DNA from: Mycobacterium sp. 852002-10029_SCH5224772
GTDB taxonomy: Bacteria; Actinomycetota; Actinomycetes; Mycobacteriales; Mycobacteriaceae
Assembly: GCF_001667315.1 (NCBI RefSeq)
Contig: NZ_LZHT01000094.1
Location: 1-64,000 of the forward strand
Reading direction: 5' to 3'
Length of the DNA: 64,000 bases
The notes under the pieces are model-generated. The model ran no database searches, was not told the DNA's origin, and saw only the letters and a program-made list of their open reading frames with translations. Numbering within the stretch: the stretch's first letter is position 1; the number at the start of each line of letters is the position of its first letter. The translations under genes were made by a program, and so were the position numbers. Of this stretch, positions 8,101-15,868 are shown piece by piece.

Positions 8101-9174
8101 ATGGCACCGATCGTGGCCATCGGAAGCGGTCAGCGGCGAACGTTGCGACGGCGGTGGTCGAGCGCGGCGGCCGCCGGAATCATGGCGGTGGCAGGGTGTT
8201 CGGCGCCCGGATCCTCACTGGAGAGCGCGCCCGCGGTGAGTTTGGCGGCCGTCGGCGCCACCATGCATGACCCGGTGTGGTCGTATCACGACAACGCGCT
8301 GCTGGGCCTCACCGACGATCATCGGCTGGCCGCGGTCACCTACGCCGGCCCCGGCACCGCCCATACCCGGCTGTCGGAGCCCGTCGGCTCGGGGCGCAAC
8401 CTGCAGATCAGCCAGAAGGACGACCGGCACGTCTTCGTACCGCAGCCCGAGCGCGGCAAGGTCGCCGTCGTCGACATCGCGACCCTGCGGCCGATCGCCG
8501 CATTCGACGCCGGCCCCGCGCCTTCCTACCTCGCCGAAGACGCCGGCATGCGCGTGCTGCTGGCGCTGGCCGCCGACGGTTCGTCGGTGACGCCGGTGGA
8601 CCAGTACGGGTTCCGCGCGCTGCCGACCGCGACCTACCCGGGAGAATCGGCGGACACCATCGACGGGTCTAACCGCGGGCGGGCAATCGAGTATCACCTC
8701 TACGGAGCCTCAGGCATCCGCTATTACAAGGGGTCCACGTCGCCACCCGAAAAGCGCGGCTCACTTCCGCTGGCCGTCGCCGCGTGGGCCGGCGACGGAA
8801 CGCAGGTCACGCGCAGCTACGTGGCCGGCCGCGACGACAGGGTGCTGTACGCGGTCGACTCGCGCCGCGGCGGTGACGGGCTGGAAGTGCTGGCCCGCAC
8901 CGAGCTGTCGTCGCCGATTCGCTATCTGGGCACCGATGACACGCGCATCTACGCGGCCACCGACCGCGACGTGGCGGTGCTGGAAACGGCGAGTTTCACC
9001 GGCTTTCCGAACGGAACCATCCGGGTGATCCGCACCATCGACTACCGGGCGGGATTGCCGTCGGGCCCGGTCGCCTCGGCACCACTGTCCGGGATGGCGA
9101 TCGGTCCCAAGCGGGTGTATCTGACCTTGCGCGGCCAGCCCTACGCGATCAGCGTGGCGAAGCCACACCTGTGA
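8101..9174 (+). CDS. putative lipoprotein with beta-propeller-like repeats
   Basis: 357-residue exported protein. An Arg-rich n-region, a hydrophobic stretch (AAAAGIMAVAG) and a lipobox VAGC (Cys about residue 34) predict a lipid-anchored envelope protein. The remainder has the alternating pattern of a beta-propeller (blade-like VAVVDIATLRPIAAFDAG, RVLLALAADGSSVTPVD, RIYAATDRDVAVLETA). No enzymatic motif is seen. The start is uncertain: AAAGG abuts ATG 8101 too closely, and GTG 8113 would leave about 12 nt; either keeps the signal peptide. The 110-residue gene begins 10 nt after its stop, so the two are probably co-transcribed. Confidence 0.75.
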   Translation: MAPIVAIGSGQRRTLRRRWSSAAAAGIMAVAGCSAPGSSLESAPAVSLAAVGATMHDPVWSYHDNALLGLTDDHRLAAVTYAGPGTAHTRLSEPVGSGRNLQISQKDDRHVFVPQPERGKVAVVDIATLRPIAAFDAGPAPSYLAEDAGMRVLLALAADGSSVTPVDQYGFRALPTATYPGESADTIDGSNRGRAIEYHLYGASGIRYYKGSTSPPEKRGSLPLAVAAWAGDGTQVTRSYVAGRDDRVLYAVDSRRGGDGLEVLARTELSSPIRYLGTDDTRIYAATDRDVAVLETASFTGFPNGTIRVIRTIDYRAGLPSGPVASAPLSGMAIGPKRVYLTLRGQPYAISVAKPHL

Positions 9175-9184
9175 TGGAGGGCAG

Positions 9185-9517
9185 ATGAGCACGACAGCGC
9201 GCAAACCCGAGCCGATCGGGATCGATGACGACGTCGAGCTGCTCGACGCGCAGATCGCGGCGCTCAAAGAGCTCGCACGGATCGACGACGTGCCCGAGGG
9301 ACAGATCTACGACTTCGGAATCCGTTGGGGGGCAGCGCTTGCCGGGCGGTTTCGGCGCCTGGTGCACTACAGCTGCCTCGGGGTGCTCGATGAAGGCGCC
9401 GAACGCCGGTTCCAATCCCTGTGTGACGACCTGCGTTCGGTGTCGGATTTGATCGACAGGTTCGATCTCGCCCGACCCCGGTTCACCGATACCCCGAGCC
9501 ACCCCACGTTGCGCTAG
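9185..9517 (+). CDS. conserved small hypothetical protein
   Basis: 110-residue soluble protein preceded by a good GGAGG 10 nt after the lipoprotein stop. It begins MSTTARKPEPIGIDDDVELL, is rich in acidic and helical segments, and has one Cys pair-free core (WGAALAGRFRRLVHY). No family was recognised. Its last 35 bp (9483–9517) overlap the 3' end of the convergent zinc-ribbon-like gene in opposite orientation. Expression with the lipoprotein is likely; function unknown. Confidence 0.65.
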   Translation: MSTTARKPEPIGIDDDVELLDAQIAALKELARIDDVPEGQIYDFGIRWGAALAGRFRRLVHYSCLGVLDEGAERRFQSLCDDLRSVSDLIDRFDLARPRFTDTPSHPTLR

Positions 9518-9836
9518 CTTGCCTCGCCCTGGCGCGGCTCGCGATGTCCTCGATATCGGAGATCTCGCGATAGTCACTCAGAAACTCGTTGGCCGCCAAC
9601 ACGATTCCGGTCCGCGGCGCGGGACATTCGCGGTTGCCGCACGTCAACCCCACCATGAAGGCGTCGTCGTCCTCGTCGAGGAACAGAAACCCGAGATACA
9701 GCGCATGCCCGACGGCGAAATCCTTGGCACCGCATCCGGCGCAGTGCCCGCCCTTGACGGACACCAGCTCTACAACCCGTTCGCGCTCAACGCTGTTCAG
9801 GTCGATCAGCTCGGGCCGCACGCCATTTGCGCTCAT
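9483..9836 (-). CDS. four-cysteine (zinc-ribbon-like) small protein
   Basis: 117-residue acidic protein starting MSANGVRPELID at ATG 9836. Cysteines occur as CAGC (about residues 32–35) and CGNREC (about 68–73), a spacing that could bind Zn or Fe. Its start lies 1 nt after the stop of the molybdo-cytochrome gene, so it is very probably translated from that operon. A chaperone or regulatory partner is conceivable but unproven. Its 3' end overlaps the convergent 110-residue gene by 35 bp. Confidence 0.65.
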   Translation of the reverse strand: MSANGVRPELIDLNSVERERVVELVSVKGGHCAGCGAKDFAVGHALYLGFLFLDEDDDAFMVGLTCGNRECPAPRTGIVLAANEFLSDYREISDIEDIASRARARQASATWGGSGYR

Positions 9837-9837
9837 G

Positions 9838-11328
9838 TCAGATCTCCACGTCCTTGTCGTAGTGGACGTTGTCCTCACGCCACCCACCCAGCCCGTGGCC
9901 GATGCCCGAGTAGTCGTCGATGAACTCGATCTGGTTGATCCACTTCGCCATCTTGAAACCGACCTGGGTCTCCACCCGCAACCGCAGCGGCGCTCCGTGC
10001 TTGATGGGCAGGGGCTTTCCGTTCATCTCGTAAGCCAGCAACGTCTGCGGCTTGTACGCGAGTTCGAGGTCGATCACCTCGTAGAACTGGCCCTCCCCTT
10101 CCGCGTTCGGCTCGTCGCGGCCGGTGTCCTGCATGGTCAGAAAGCAGATGTATTTCGCCTGCGGCAGGGGACGCACATGGTCGGCCAACTGCGCCAGCGG
10201 AACCCCGGTCCACTGGCCGATGCTGGTCCAGCCCTGCACGCAGTTGTGCATCACGCGCTGCGATTCCTGATCGGCCAGGGAACGCAACGCGTCCAGGTCC
10301 AGCGTCACCGGGTTCTCGACCAGGCCGCCCACCCGCACCCGCCAGTCGACGAAGTTGTGCACGGCCATCACCTTGTACTCAGCACTCGTCGGCGGTTTGC
10401 CGTTGACCCGGTGTTCCTTGGAGGTCATCCGCTCGGGGTAATTCTGCTTCGAATTCAGTGGCCGCAGCGCGATTTTGCGGACGCCGGTGACCACGGCGCC
10501 GAGCACGCGGCGAACCTGAACCGGCCGGCGCAGACTCCACACCGTCGCCGCGACGTGAACGGCAACGATGGCCGCGATGATCACCAGCGACAAGGCGGTG
10601 GCCCAACCGATGTTGCGCACGGAACCGAAGATCATCGACGCAGTCAGCTGGCCCCAACTCCAGAAAAAAATCATCGACAGGTGGATGACGATGAAGACCA
10701 AAAACGCCACCAGGCCGACGAAGTGCAGGCTGCGCGCCCATTGCCGGCCGCCCCACATGCGCACGTACCAGGGGAATGCGGCCTCGATGGCCGGTGATTG
10801 GGCGGCGCCGGTCAGGATCTGGAACGGCGCCAACACGAAGATGACGCCGGCGTAGGTCAGCTTCTGGATGGCATCCAGGGGTTCGCCGGGCAGCAGCGGC
10901 GGCAGGTTGAAACTCATGTAGGTGACGATGTCGTTCCACGCCTCGCCGAAGATCGACCACGACGCCGGCCAGTACCGGTGCCACTGGCCGGTGGCGAACA
11001 GCAAGATGTAATACGAGAGCCCGACGAGGATCCAGCCGATCACCGAGAAGAAATGCCAGTGCCGGCCCATGCCCAGCTTCTTGTGGCCGGGCAGCGCGAA
11101 CAGCGAGCTGTAGTCCTCCTCCTCATCGAGGGTGTCGTACAGCTTGTTGATCGGCATTTCCTTGACCGTGAAGCGCGCCCACTCGCTGCCCGGCTTGCTG
11201 TCGTCGTGCCAGTACAACTTCGGGTGCGTCGACAAAATCTCGATGCCGCTGCGGATCACCAAGGTCAAAAAGAGGACGTTGAGCCAATGGTCGATGCGCA
11301 GCCACGCCGGATAGTCGAGCACTGTCAT
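9838..11328 (-). CDS. membrane molybdopterin oxidoreductase: cytochrome b-like domain fused to sulfite-oxidase-fold domain
   Basis: 496-residue fusion. Residues about 10–270 hold a di-haem cytochrome b-like region with about five transmembrane segments and His candidates at 14, 90/92, 202 and 216. Residues about 315–496 are a sulfite-oxidase/YedY-type molybdopterin domain with the presumed Mo ligand Cys363 in MHNCVQGW. The frame is open upstream, but ATG 11328 (MTVLDYPAW) fits domain limits and lies 11 nt after the preceding gene. No Tat signal is present, so the catalytic domain follows the last membrane span; which side it faces is not certain. Electrons probably pass between substrate and quinone. 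Substrate unknown. Confidence 0.82.
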   Translation of the reverse strand: MTVLDYPAWLRIDHWLNVLFLTLVIRSGIEILSTHPKLYWHDDSKPGSEWARFTVKEMPINKLYDTLDEEEDYSSLFALPGHKKLGMGRHWHFFSVIGWILVGLSYYILLFATGQWHRYWPASWSIFGEAWNDIVTYMSFNLPPLLPGEPLDAIQKLTYAGVIFVLAPFQILTGAAQSPAIEAAFPWYVRMWGGRQWARSLHFVGLVAFLVFIVIHLSMIFFWSWGQLTASMIFGSVRNIGWATALSLVIIAAIVAVHVAATVWSLRRPVQVRRVLGAVVTGVRKIALRPLNSKQNYPERMTSKEHRVNGKPPTSAEYKVMAVHNFVDWRVRVGGLVENPVTLDLDALRSLADQESQRVMHNCVQGWTSIGQWTGVPLAQLADHVRPLPQAKYICFLTMQDTGRDEPNAEGEGQFYEVIDLELAYKPQTLLAYEMNGKPLPIKHGAPLRLRVETQVGFKMAKWINQIEFIDDYSGIGHGLGGWREDNVHYDKDVEI

Positions 11329-11339
11329 GTCGTCACCGT

Positions 11340-11840
11340 TCAGTCGTGCCAGTTCTGCCGTTGCGGGTAGGCCACGTTGACGCCGGACAGCACGGTGGTG
11401 TGCACGGCGATGAAGCCCCCGGCGAACGCCATGGCGAACGTCCCGGGCGCCAGGTCCCACCGGCCGGTCAACGCCACCAACCCCGGCAGGCCGGCAAACC
11501 GGCTGGCCAGATAGATCACCAGGAAGGCCGCGCAGATTAAGCTGCCGACATACCAGCCCGCTTGCGGCACAAGGGGTTTGACGGCAAACGCCATCGCGGC
11601 CGTCGCGCCCAGGCAGGCGGCGATCAGCACGGCCAGATACACCCAGAAGTACAGCGGCAGGCCCGGCCGGGTGGCCGCCACGTAGGCGTGCACCGCCACC
11701 AAACCCATCAACAGCGATGCGCCCAGCCCGGTCACCGCGCGCGGCAGATCGAAGGCGACATAGCCGTTGAGCGTGAGCAGGGGCGAGGACAGAACCTTGT
11801 GCCACACCGTGCGCCACAGTCGCCCCAGGAGACCGGCCAT
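11340..11840 (-). CDS. multi-pass membrane protein, partner of molybdo-cytochrome oxidoreductase
   Basis: 166-residue hydrophobic protein with about four to five transmembrane segments after a short amphipathic N-terminus (MAGLLGRLWRTVWHKVL). His residues near 50 and 153 could be haem or quinone contacts, but no family was recognised. It is the first gene of a three-gene minus-strand operon: 11 nt separate its stop from the molybdo-cytochrome start. Being a membrane subunit or anchor of that complex is an inference from position and hydrophobicity. Confidence 0.7.
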   Translation of the reverse strand: MAGLLGRLWRTVWHKVLSSPLLTLNGYVAFDLPRAVTGLGASLLMGLVAVHAYVAATRPGLPLYFWVYLAVLIAACLGATAAMAFAVKPLVPQAGWYVGSLICAAFLVIYLASRFAGLPGLVALTGRWDLAPGTFAMAFAGGFIAVHTTVLSGVNVAYPQRQNWHD

Positions 11841-11956
11841 TGCGGCTGACTACCCAACTGACCCGCCCGCAAACGCGTCGCCGTAAAGCTACCAGCGTCT
11901 TCACAGGTTGCTTCTGTAAGCGCATGGATCGGCAAGGAACACAACGGATTTGGAGG

Positions 11957-13810
11957 TCAGTGCGGTATGACGGGCACGGACATCGTCGGGTACGGCGGCG
12001 CCGCGCTGTTGCTCACTGTCGGATAGGGGGAGATCGGATACTGAGGCGTCGGATAGGTGGTCACCGGATACGGCGTCGTCGGATACGGCGTCGTCGGATA
12101 CGGCGTCGTCGGATAGGTGGTCGTCGGATAGGTGGTCGTCGGATAGGTGGTCGTCGGATGGGTCGTCGTCGGATGGGTCGTCGTCGTCACCGGTGGCTGG
12201 GTGGTTGTGACCGTCGTCGACGGCGGCAACGGCGACTCCGTGGATTCGGAATTCGGTGAGGCCGGGGCGGTGCTGGCCGACGCCGGCGGAGGCGGCTCGA
12301 GCCGCGACGATTCGACCGGCGGGATGACGTGGGGCACGTCGTCGGTTGGCTTGTTCCCGGTGCCGCTTAGCCGCACGGCCAACGCCGCGGCCACGAGCAG
12401 TATCAACGCGGCCGCACCGGTGGTGCTGATGAGCACTGCCGAGCGTCGTAACCATCGCCTCCGCCGCGGCATGGGTGCGACTTCTGCAGCACCGTGGGAG
12501 GGTTCAGCGCTCGGCGGGATGGGGTCGTGGCCGTCGGGGTCGTGATCGCTTCCCACAGGGGGTGTGGGCTCACCCGAAGAGGCTTCCTGGGACCAGGCCA
12601 AGGCGCGGTACGTTGCCGACTGATCGCCGTCGGCCGCCGCGTGTCCCGCTGCGCTGTAGGCGGCCCCCACGGCCCATGCCATCGGGGCCATTTCGGTGGC
12701 GGCGACGCCTTCCGTCAGGGCGACCGGCGCCTGACCCGTGGCGGTTGCGGCTGAGCCGACGGCCCCGGCCCGGGACGGCGCACCGGCCGAAGAACGCAAT
12801 TGGGCCAGGACCATGGCGCCAGTGGCCGCACTCAACAGAGGTTGCGGTGTGGTGACAACCGGCGCCTGCAGCCGCTCCGATAGCAAGTTGGTGACGAGCG
12901 GGATACAGGCGCCGCCGCCGATCGTAGCGACGGCGGCGAGCCGATCCGCGGGAATCCGATTGCGTTGCAACACATCTACGACGCAGTCGACGAAACGGTG
13001 CAGAGGTTCGCAGATGAGCTCCTCGAACCCGCCGCGGGCCAACCGGACGTCCGCTCCGACACCGGGAAGATCGGCAGGGATGACGGCGACGGTCGCCGAC
13101 GACAGTTGTTCCTTCGCGCTCCGGCATTGTTCGAGGCGACGGCCCAACGGTGCCAACGGCGCCGTGCCGGCGGCGTCGGCGTCGGCGTCGGCGTTCAGCG
13201 CGACGTGTCGCAGGATCATCTGGTCGATCTGATTGCCGGAGAAGCCGGTGTAGCGCAACGTGGGCGCGATCTGACGGAAGTTCGCGGCCGCATCGGTCAG
13301 CGTGATGCTGCTGCCGCTCGCGCCGAAGTCGCACAGCACCACCGCGCCGTCGCCGGGAAATCCGGGTTGGGTGTCCAACGCGGCCAGCGCGGCCGTGCCG
13401 TCGCAGATGAAAGCCGGTGGCGCATCGGGCGCGAGGGCCGGGTAACCACGCAATGCCGCCCGCAGGGCGCAGACCTGGTGCTCGTTCCAATGCCCGGGCA
13501 CCGCGATGAAAATCGGCTCCCCATAACCGACACTGCGCGCCATCCCATCGAGCGCGGCAGCGGTGAGCCCCGCGCTGGGGTGGCTCGATCCGTCGGCAGC
13601 CAGTAACGGCTCGGCGTCTCCGACCCGCTCGACGAATCCGCCGAGAAGCAGGCCGGTTTCGTTCAGGCGAGGATTCTCGCCCGGCATGCCCACCTCGGGG
13701 GGTCGGTGGCCGAACAGCGTCAAGACTGAGGTGCGGGTCACCGGGCCGCTACCTGTGCGCGCGGCCACCAGGTTGGCCGCCCCGATCGACAAGCCGAGCG
13801 GGCCGCTCAT
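11957..13810 (-). CDS. membrane-tethered Hsp70-like protein with Thr/Tyr/Pro repeat tail
   Basis: 617 residues. About 1–340 resemble an actin/Hsp70 ATPase domain: LGLSIGAANLVAA (phosphate 1-like), LCDFGASGSSITL (phosphate 2-like), ATIGGGACIPLV (adenosine-like). There is no Hsp70 substrate-binding domain. A low-complexity linker leads to RRRR and one transmembrane helix (about 458–480), then a Pro/Thr/Ser tail ending in some ten TYPTT/PYPTT pentapeptides. Positive-inside topology puts the ATPase in the cytoplasm and the tail outside. MSGPLG (ATG 13810) is preferred to ATG 13819 because it lies 10 nt from AAAGGA and matches relatives as recalled. Role unknown. Confidence 0.8.
   Translation of the reverse strand: MSGPLGLSIGAANLVAARTGSGPVTRTSVLTLFGHRPPEVGMPGENPRLNETGLLLGGFVERVGDAEPLLAADGSSHPSAGLTAAALDGMARSVGYGEPIFIAVPGHWNEHQVCALRAALRGYPALAPDAPPAFICDGTAALAALDTQPGFPGDGAVVLCDFGASGSSITLTDAAANFRQIAPTLRYTGFSGNQIDQMILRHVALNADADADAAGTAPLAPLGRRLEQCRSAKEQLSSATVAVIPADLPGVGADVRLARGGFEELICEPLHRFVDCVVDVLQRNRIPADRLAAVATIGGGACIPLVTNLLSERLQAPVVTTPQPLLSAATGAMVLAQLRSSAGAPSRAGAVGSAATATGQAPVALTEGVAATEMAPMAWAVGAAYSAAGHAAADGDQSATYRALAWSQEASSGEPTPPVGSDHDPDGHDPIPPSAEPSHGAAEVAPMPRRRRWLRRSAVLISTTGAAALILLVAAALAVRLSGTGNKPTDDVPHVIPPVESSRLEPPPPASASTAPASPNSESTESPLPPSTTVTTTQPPVTTTTHPTTTHPTTTYPTTTYPTTTYPTTPYPTTPYPTTPYPVTTYPTPQYPISPYPTVSNSAAPPYPTMSVPVIPH
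12021..12185 (-). repeat. 15-bp tandem repeat coding for TYPTT pentapeptides
   Basis: GGAT occurs with exact 15-bp periodicity at 12021, 12036, 12051 and so on to 12171, giving 11 units. The central seven (12051–12155) are near-identical variants of GGATA(C/G)GG(C/T)GTCGTC. The period is a multiple of three, so unit gain or loss keeps the frame and only changes the length of the extracytoplasmic tail of the Hsp70-like protein. A length-polymorphic minisatellite is likely. Confidence 0.88.
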
Positions 13811-14126
13811 GTCTCCCATGTCCTTTCTCTTCGGAATCCGTCGACGAAACCGCGACAGCGCCGCATCGATCGCTGCTGATTTCTTCGGGTGGTGGCCGCG
13901 CGATTTACGAGCCGGCGGACACGGACTTCCGCGTCATCGCGCTACGGCGCAGCCATCCCCCGACTCGGCGCTGCTCGTTTAACGCGATAGTCGCGTCGTC
14001 CAGCCCAACACTCACACCGGACAACGCATGGCGGATCAAGCCTGCCGCAGGCTTCCCAACGGGGATGCACCTTAAACGCCCCCGAGGAAGGCGCCGCCGG
14101 CGAAAACGAGCCGGGCCGTCGACGCA
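13811..14126. other. intergenic region Hsp70-like / phosphatidylserine decarboxylase
   Basis: 316 bp without a supported gene. It holds the AAAGGA ribosome-binding site and presumably the promoter of the Hsp70-like gene at the left, and a hairpin (14038–14054) probably ending the chaB-psd transcript at the right. Open frames crossing it in other phases have no family features. Confidence 0.5.
14038..14054 (-). terminator. short hairpin downstream of psd-like gene
   Basis: AAGCCTGC (14038–14045) and GCAGGCTT (14047–14054) form a perfect inverted repeat, 73 nt past the stop codon of the minus-strand decarboxylase gene. There is no clear U-tract, so it is only a candidate terminator. Confidence 0.45.
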
Positions 14127-15299
14127 TCAGGTAGCGGGACGACGGCAGCGCGCGACCGGCGAACCGACCAGCCGGAACTCCTCGCTTTTGTCCAGCTGGG
14201 GATCGACCCCCTCCTGGAAAAGGATGATGATGTCCGAGCCGCCGAACTGGAAGTAGCCGAACTCTTCCCCCTTGGCCATGTGTTTGCCGGGGACCGAGGT
14301 GAGGACGACTGACGACACGTGCGCCATGCCCACCGGGATGACCGCCACGGTGCCGATGTCGCCGCACTCCGATTGCGACGTGTCGATGGTGACCACCCCG
14401 CGGGTCTGGGAGAACTCGTATCCGCTGGTGGCGCTGTCGCGGGAGGCGAACTCGTGTTCTTCCAGGCCGACCTGCATGAAGACTTTCCCGTTGATCCGGA
14501 AGGATTCCTTGACCAGACCCGCGACCGGTAGGTGGTAGCGGTGGTAGGCATGCACCGGCAGCATGTAGTGGACGAAGGTGCCGCCGGCAAAGCTCTCGCT
14601 GTACTGGCTGCCTGCGATGAGTTGCTTGATATTGCCGTATTTTTCGTTCTTGACGGTGGTGGCCGGGATGTTTGATTCGGCATCGATCTCGTAGGCGTGC
14701 TGGTATTTGCAGTCGGCCGGTGAGGTCACCACCAGGTTGCTGGTCGGCTCGGCGATCGGGCGCAGCCCGCCGTTGATTTCCCGGGCGATGAACTGGTTGG
14801 CCGTCAGCCATCCGCTGGGCGCGTTCGGTACCCCGTCGACCAATGACTCATGGATGCGGTACTCCGGCGCATTGTCGATGAATGACTGCAAGACGTCGGG
14901 GTTGAACGACTCCGGCGTGTCCAGGAAATCGCCCCATTGCCGGGCGAACTCGGTCATCCAGTCCCGAAAGACACCGGAGTCCTGCGGCGACTTGTCACCC
15001 TGGTCGACCAGGAAGTAGAAGTGCGCCAAGCGATCACTGACCTCTTGAGCCTGCCGATTTTCGTTCTTCCAGGCCTCGGCATCCGACTCGTGCGGCACCC
15101 ACCTGATGAAGCGCTTCAGGTAGTCCTGGTACTCGCCGATGTCGTGCGGCCACTCGAGCGCCGCGTAGAGGTCCGGGTTCAGCTGCGCCTCGGCCTGCCG
15201 GCGCGCCTGCTCGAGGGAGCGCTCGAGGCGATCGTCAAGGCCCTGTTCTTTGTCGAGGACGTCGCGAAGCTGCTGGATGACGGATTCGGGCTCGCTCAT
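14127..15299 (-). CDS. phosphatidylserine decarboxylase-family protein with PSDC N-domain
   Basis: 390-residue protein. Residues about 1–190 resemble the PSDC N-terminal domain found on some PS decarboxylases; about 200–375 are the decarboxylase fold. The self-cleavage site that creates the pyruvoyl cofactor is visible as FGGSDIIILF (Ser355), with KHMAKGEEFGYFQ before it. No signal peptide or membrane segment is seen. Mycobacteria carry a separate canonical psd in the Rv0437c family, so this would be a second, soluble-type enzyme acting on PS or a related amino-acid conjugate. It begins 20 nt after the ChaB-like gene, with AGGAG before ATG 15299, and is likely in one operon with it. Confidence 0.8.
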   Translation of the reverse strand: MSEPESVIQQLRDVLDKEQGLDDRLERSLEQARRQAEAQLNPDLYAALEWPHDIGEYQDYLKRFIRWVPHESDAEAWKNENRQAQEVSDRLAHFYFLVDQGDKSPQDSGVFRDWMTEFARQWGDFLDTPESFNPDVLQSFIDNAPEYRIHESLVDGVPNAPSGWLTANQFIAREINGGLRPIAEPTSNLVVTSPADCKYQHAYEIDAESNIPATTVKNEKYGNIKQLIAGSQYSESFAGGTFVHYMLPVHAYHRYHLPVAGLVKESFRINGKVFMQVGLEEHEFASRDSATSGYEFSQTRGVVTIDTSQSECGDIGTVAVIPVGMAHVSSVVLTSVPGKHMAKGEEFGYFQFGGSDIIILFQEGVDPQLDKSEEFRLVGSPVARCRRPAT

Positions 15300-15319
15300 A
15301 TCAGTGCTCCTGGGTGGTC

Positions 15320-15733
15320 TCAGCGGCCGCGGACCCGGCGATTGTGCTTCTTGATCGCCTCGACCAACTCCGACTTGTTCATTGTCGATCGGCCCGGAAC
15401 ATCGAGCCGGCGGGCCACGTCAAGCAGATGCTTTTTGCTTGCGTTGGCGTCGACGCCCTCGGCCGATTCGCCGGACGGTTGTCGCCCGCCACGCTCGGCG
15501 CGCTCGTCGGACGGGCCCTTCTTCTCCTTGGGCTCCCAATGGTCGCCGACCTTTTCGAAACTGTGCTTGACCGCGGCGTAGGCCACCCGGTGGGCCCGTT
15601 CTTCGCTGCCGTACTCGTCGGCGGCCGCGTCGTGGGATTTCGCGAACGTACGTTGGGCTTTGGCGTTGGAACGCCGCAAAGTGCTGGGCAATTCGCTCTT
15701 TTTGGGCGCTCCGCCTTTTGTCGTTTTCGGCAT
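15320..15733 (-). CDS. ChaB-like protein with C-terminal Rho-N (SAP-like) domain
   Basis: 137-residue basic protein. Residues about 10–70 match the ChaB family (SELPSTLRRSNAKAQRTFAK ... AHRVAYAAVKHSFEKVGDHW). A charged linker follows, then about 98–137 form a small Rho-N/SAP-like nucleic-acid-binding module (KKHLLDVARRLDVPGRSTMNK, SELVEAIKKHNRR). ATG 15733 is preceded by a strong GAGGAGG. ChaB was first linked to cation transport regulation, but its role is unsettled. Pairing with a PS decarboxylase is the main contextual clue. Confidence 0.85.
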   Translation of the reverse strand: MPKTTKGGAPKKSELPSTLRRSNAKAQRTFAKSHDAAADEYGSEERAHRVAYAAVKHSFEKVGDHWEPKEKKGPSDERAERGGRQPSGESAEGVDANASKKHLLDVARRLDVPGRSTMNKSELVEAIKKHNRRVRGR

Positions 15734-15850
15734 CGAACCTCCTCGCGTGCCAAAAGCGGTGTGGGAAACGTGTTACCGCCGGTCGGTTACCCCGTTGTCA
15801 GGGCGGCAATCGCGGTCGGTGAGAATGTGCGCATCGGCCCGCCGAAAGTA

Positions 15851-15868
15851 TGTCAACATGGTTGATAT
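15851..15868. promoter_or_regulatory. palindromic operator overlapping the marR start codon
   Basis: TCAAC-ATG-GTTGA (15853–15865) is a perfect inverted repeat; the imperfect extension ATGTCAAC / GTTGATAT gives 7 of 8 matched bases per arm. The ATG at its centre is the candidate start codon. A palindrome of this size fits a MarR dimer, so autoregulation is likely. Confidence 0.6.

Noticed and set aside
11329-11925. Longer molybdo-cytochrome protein starting at 11925
   Set aside because: The upstream part overlaps the membrane-protein gene out of frame and is Arg/Ala-rich; ATG 11328 starts the first transmembrane domain.
12021-12185. Possible CRISPR array
   Set aside because: The period is 15 bp without unique spacers and lies in coding frame; it is a peptide-coding minisatellite.
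12570-13490. 306-codon minus-strand frame within the Hsp70-like gene
   Set aside because: Arg-rich out-of-frame reading of the same strand with no family features.
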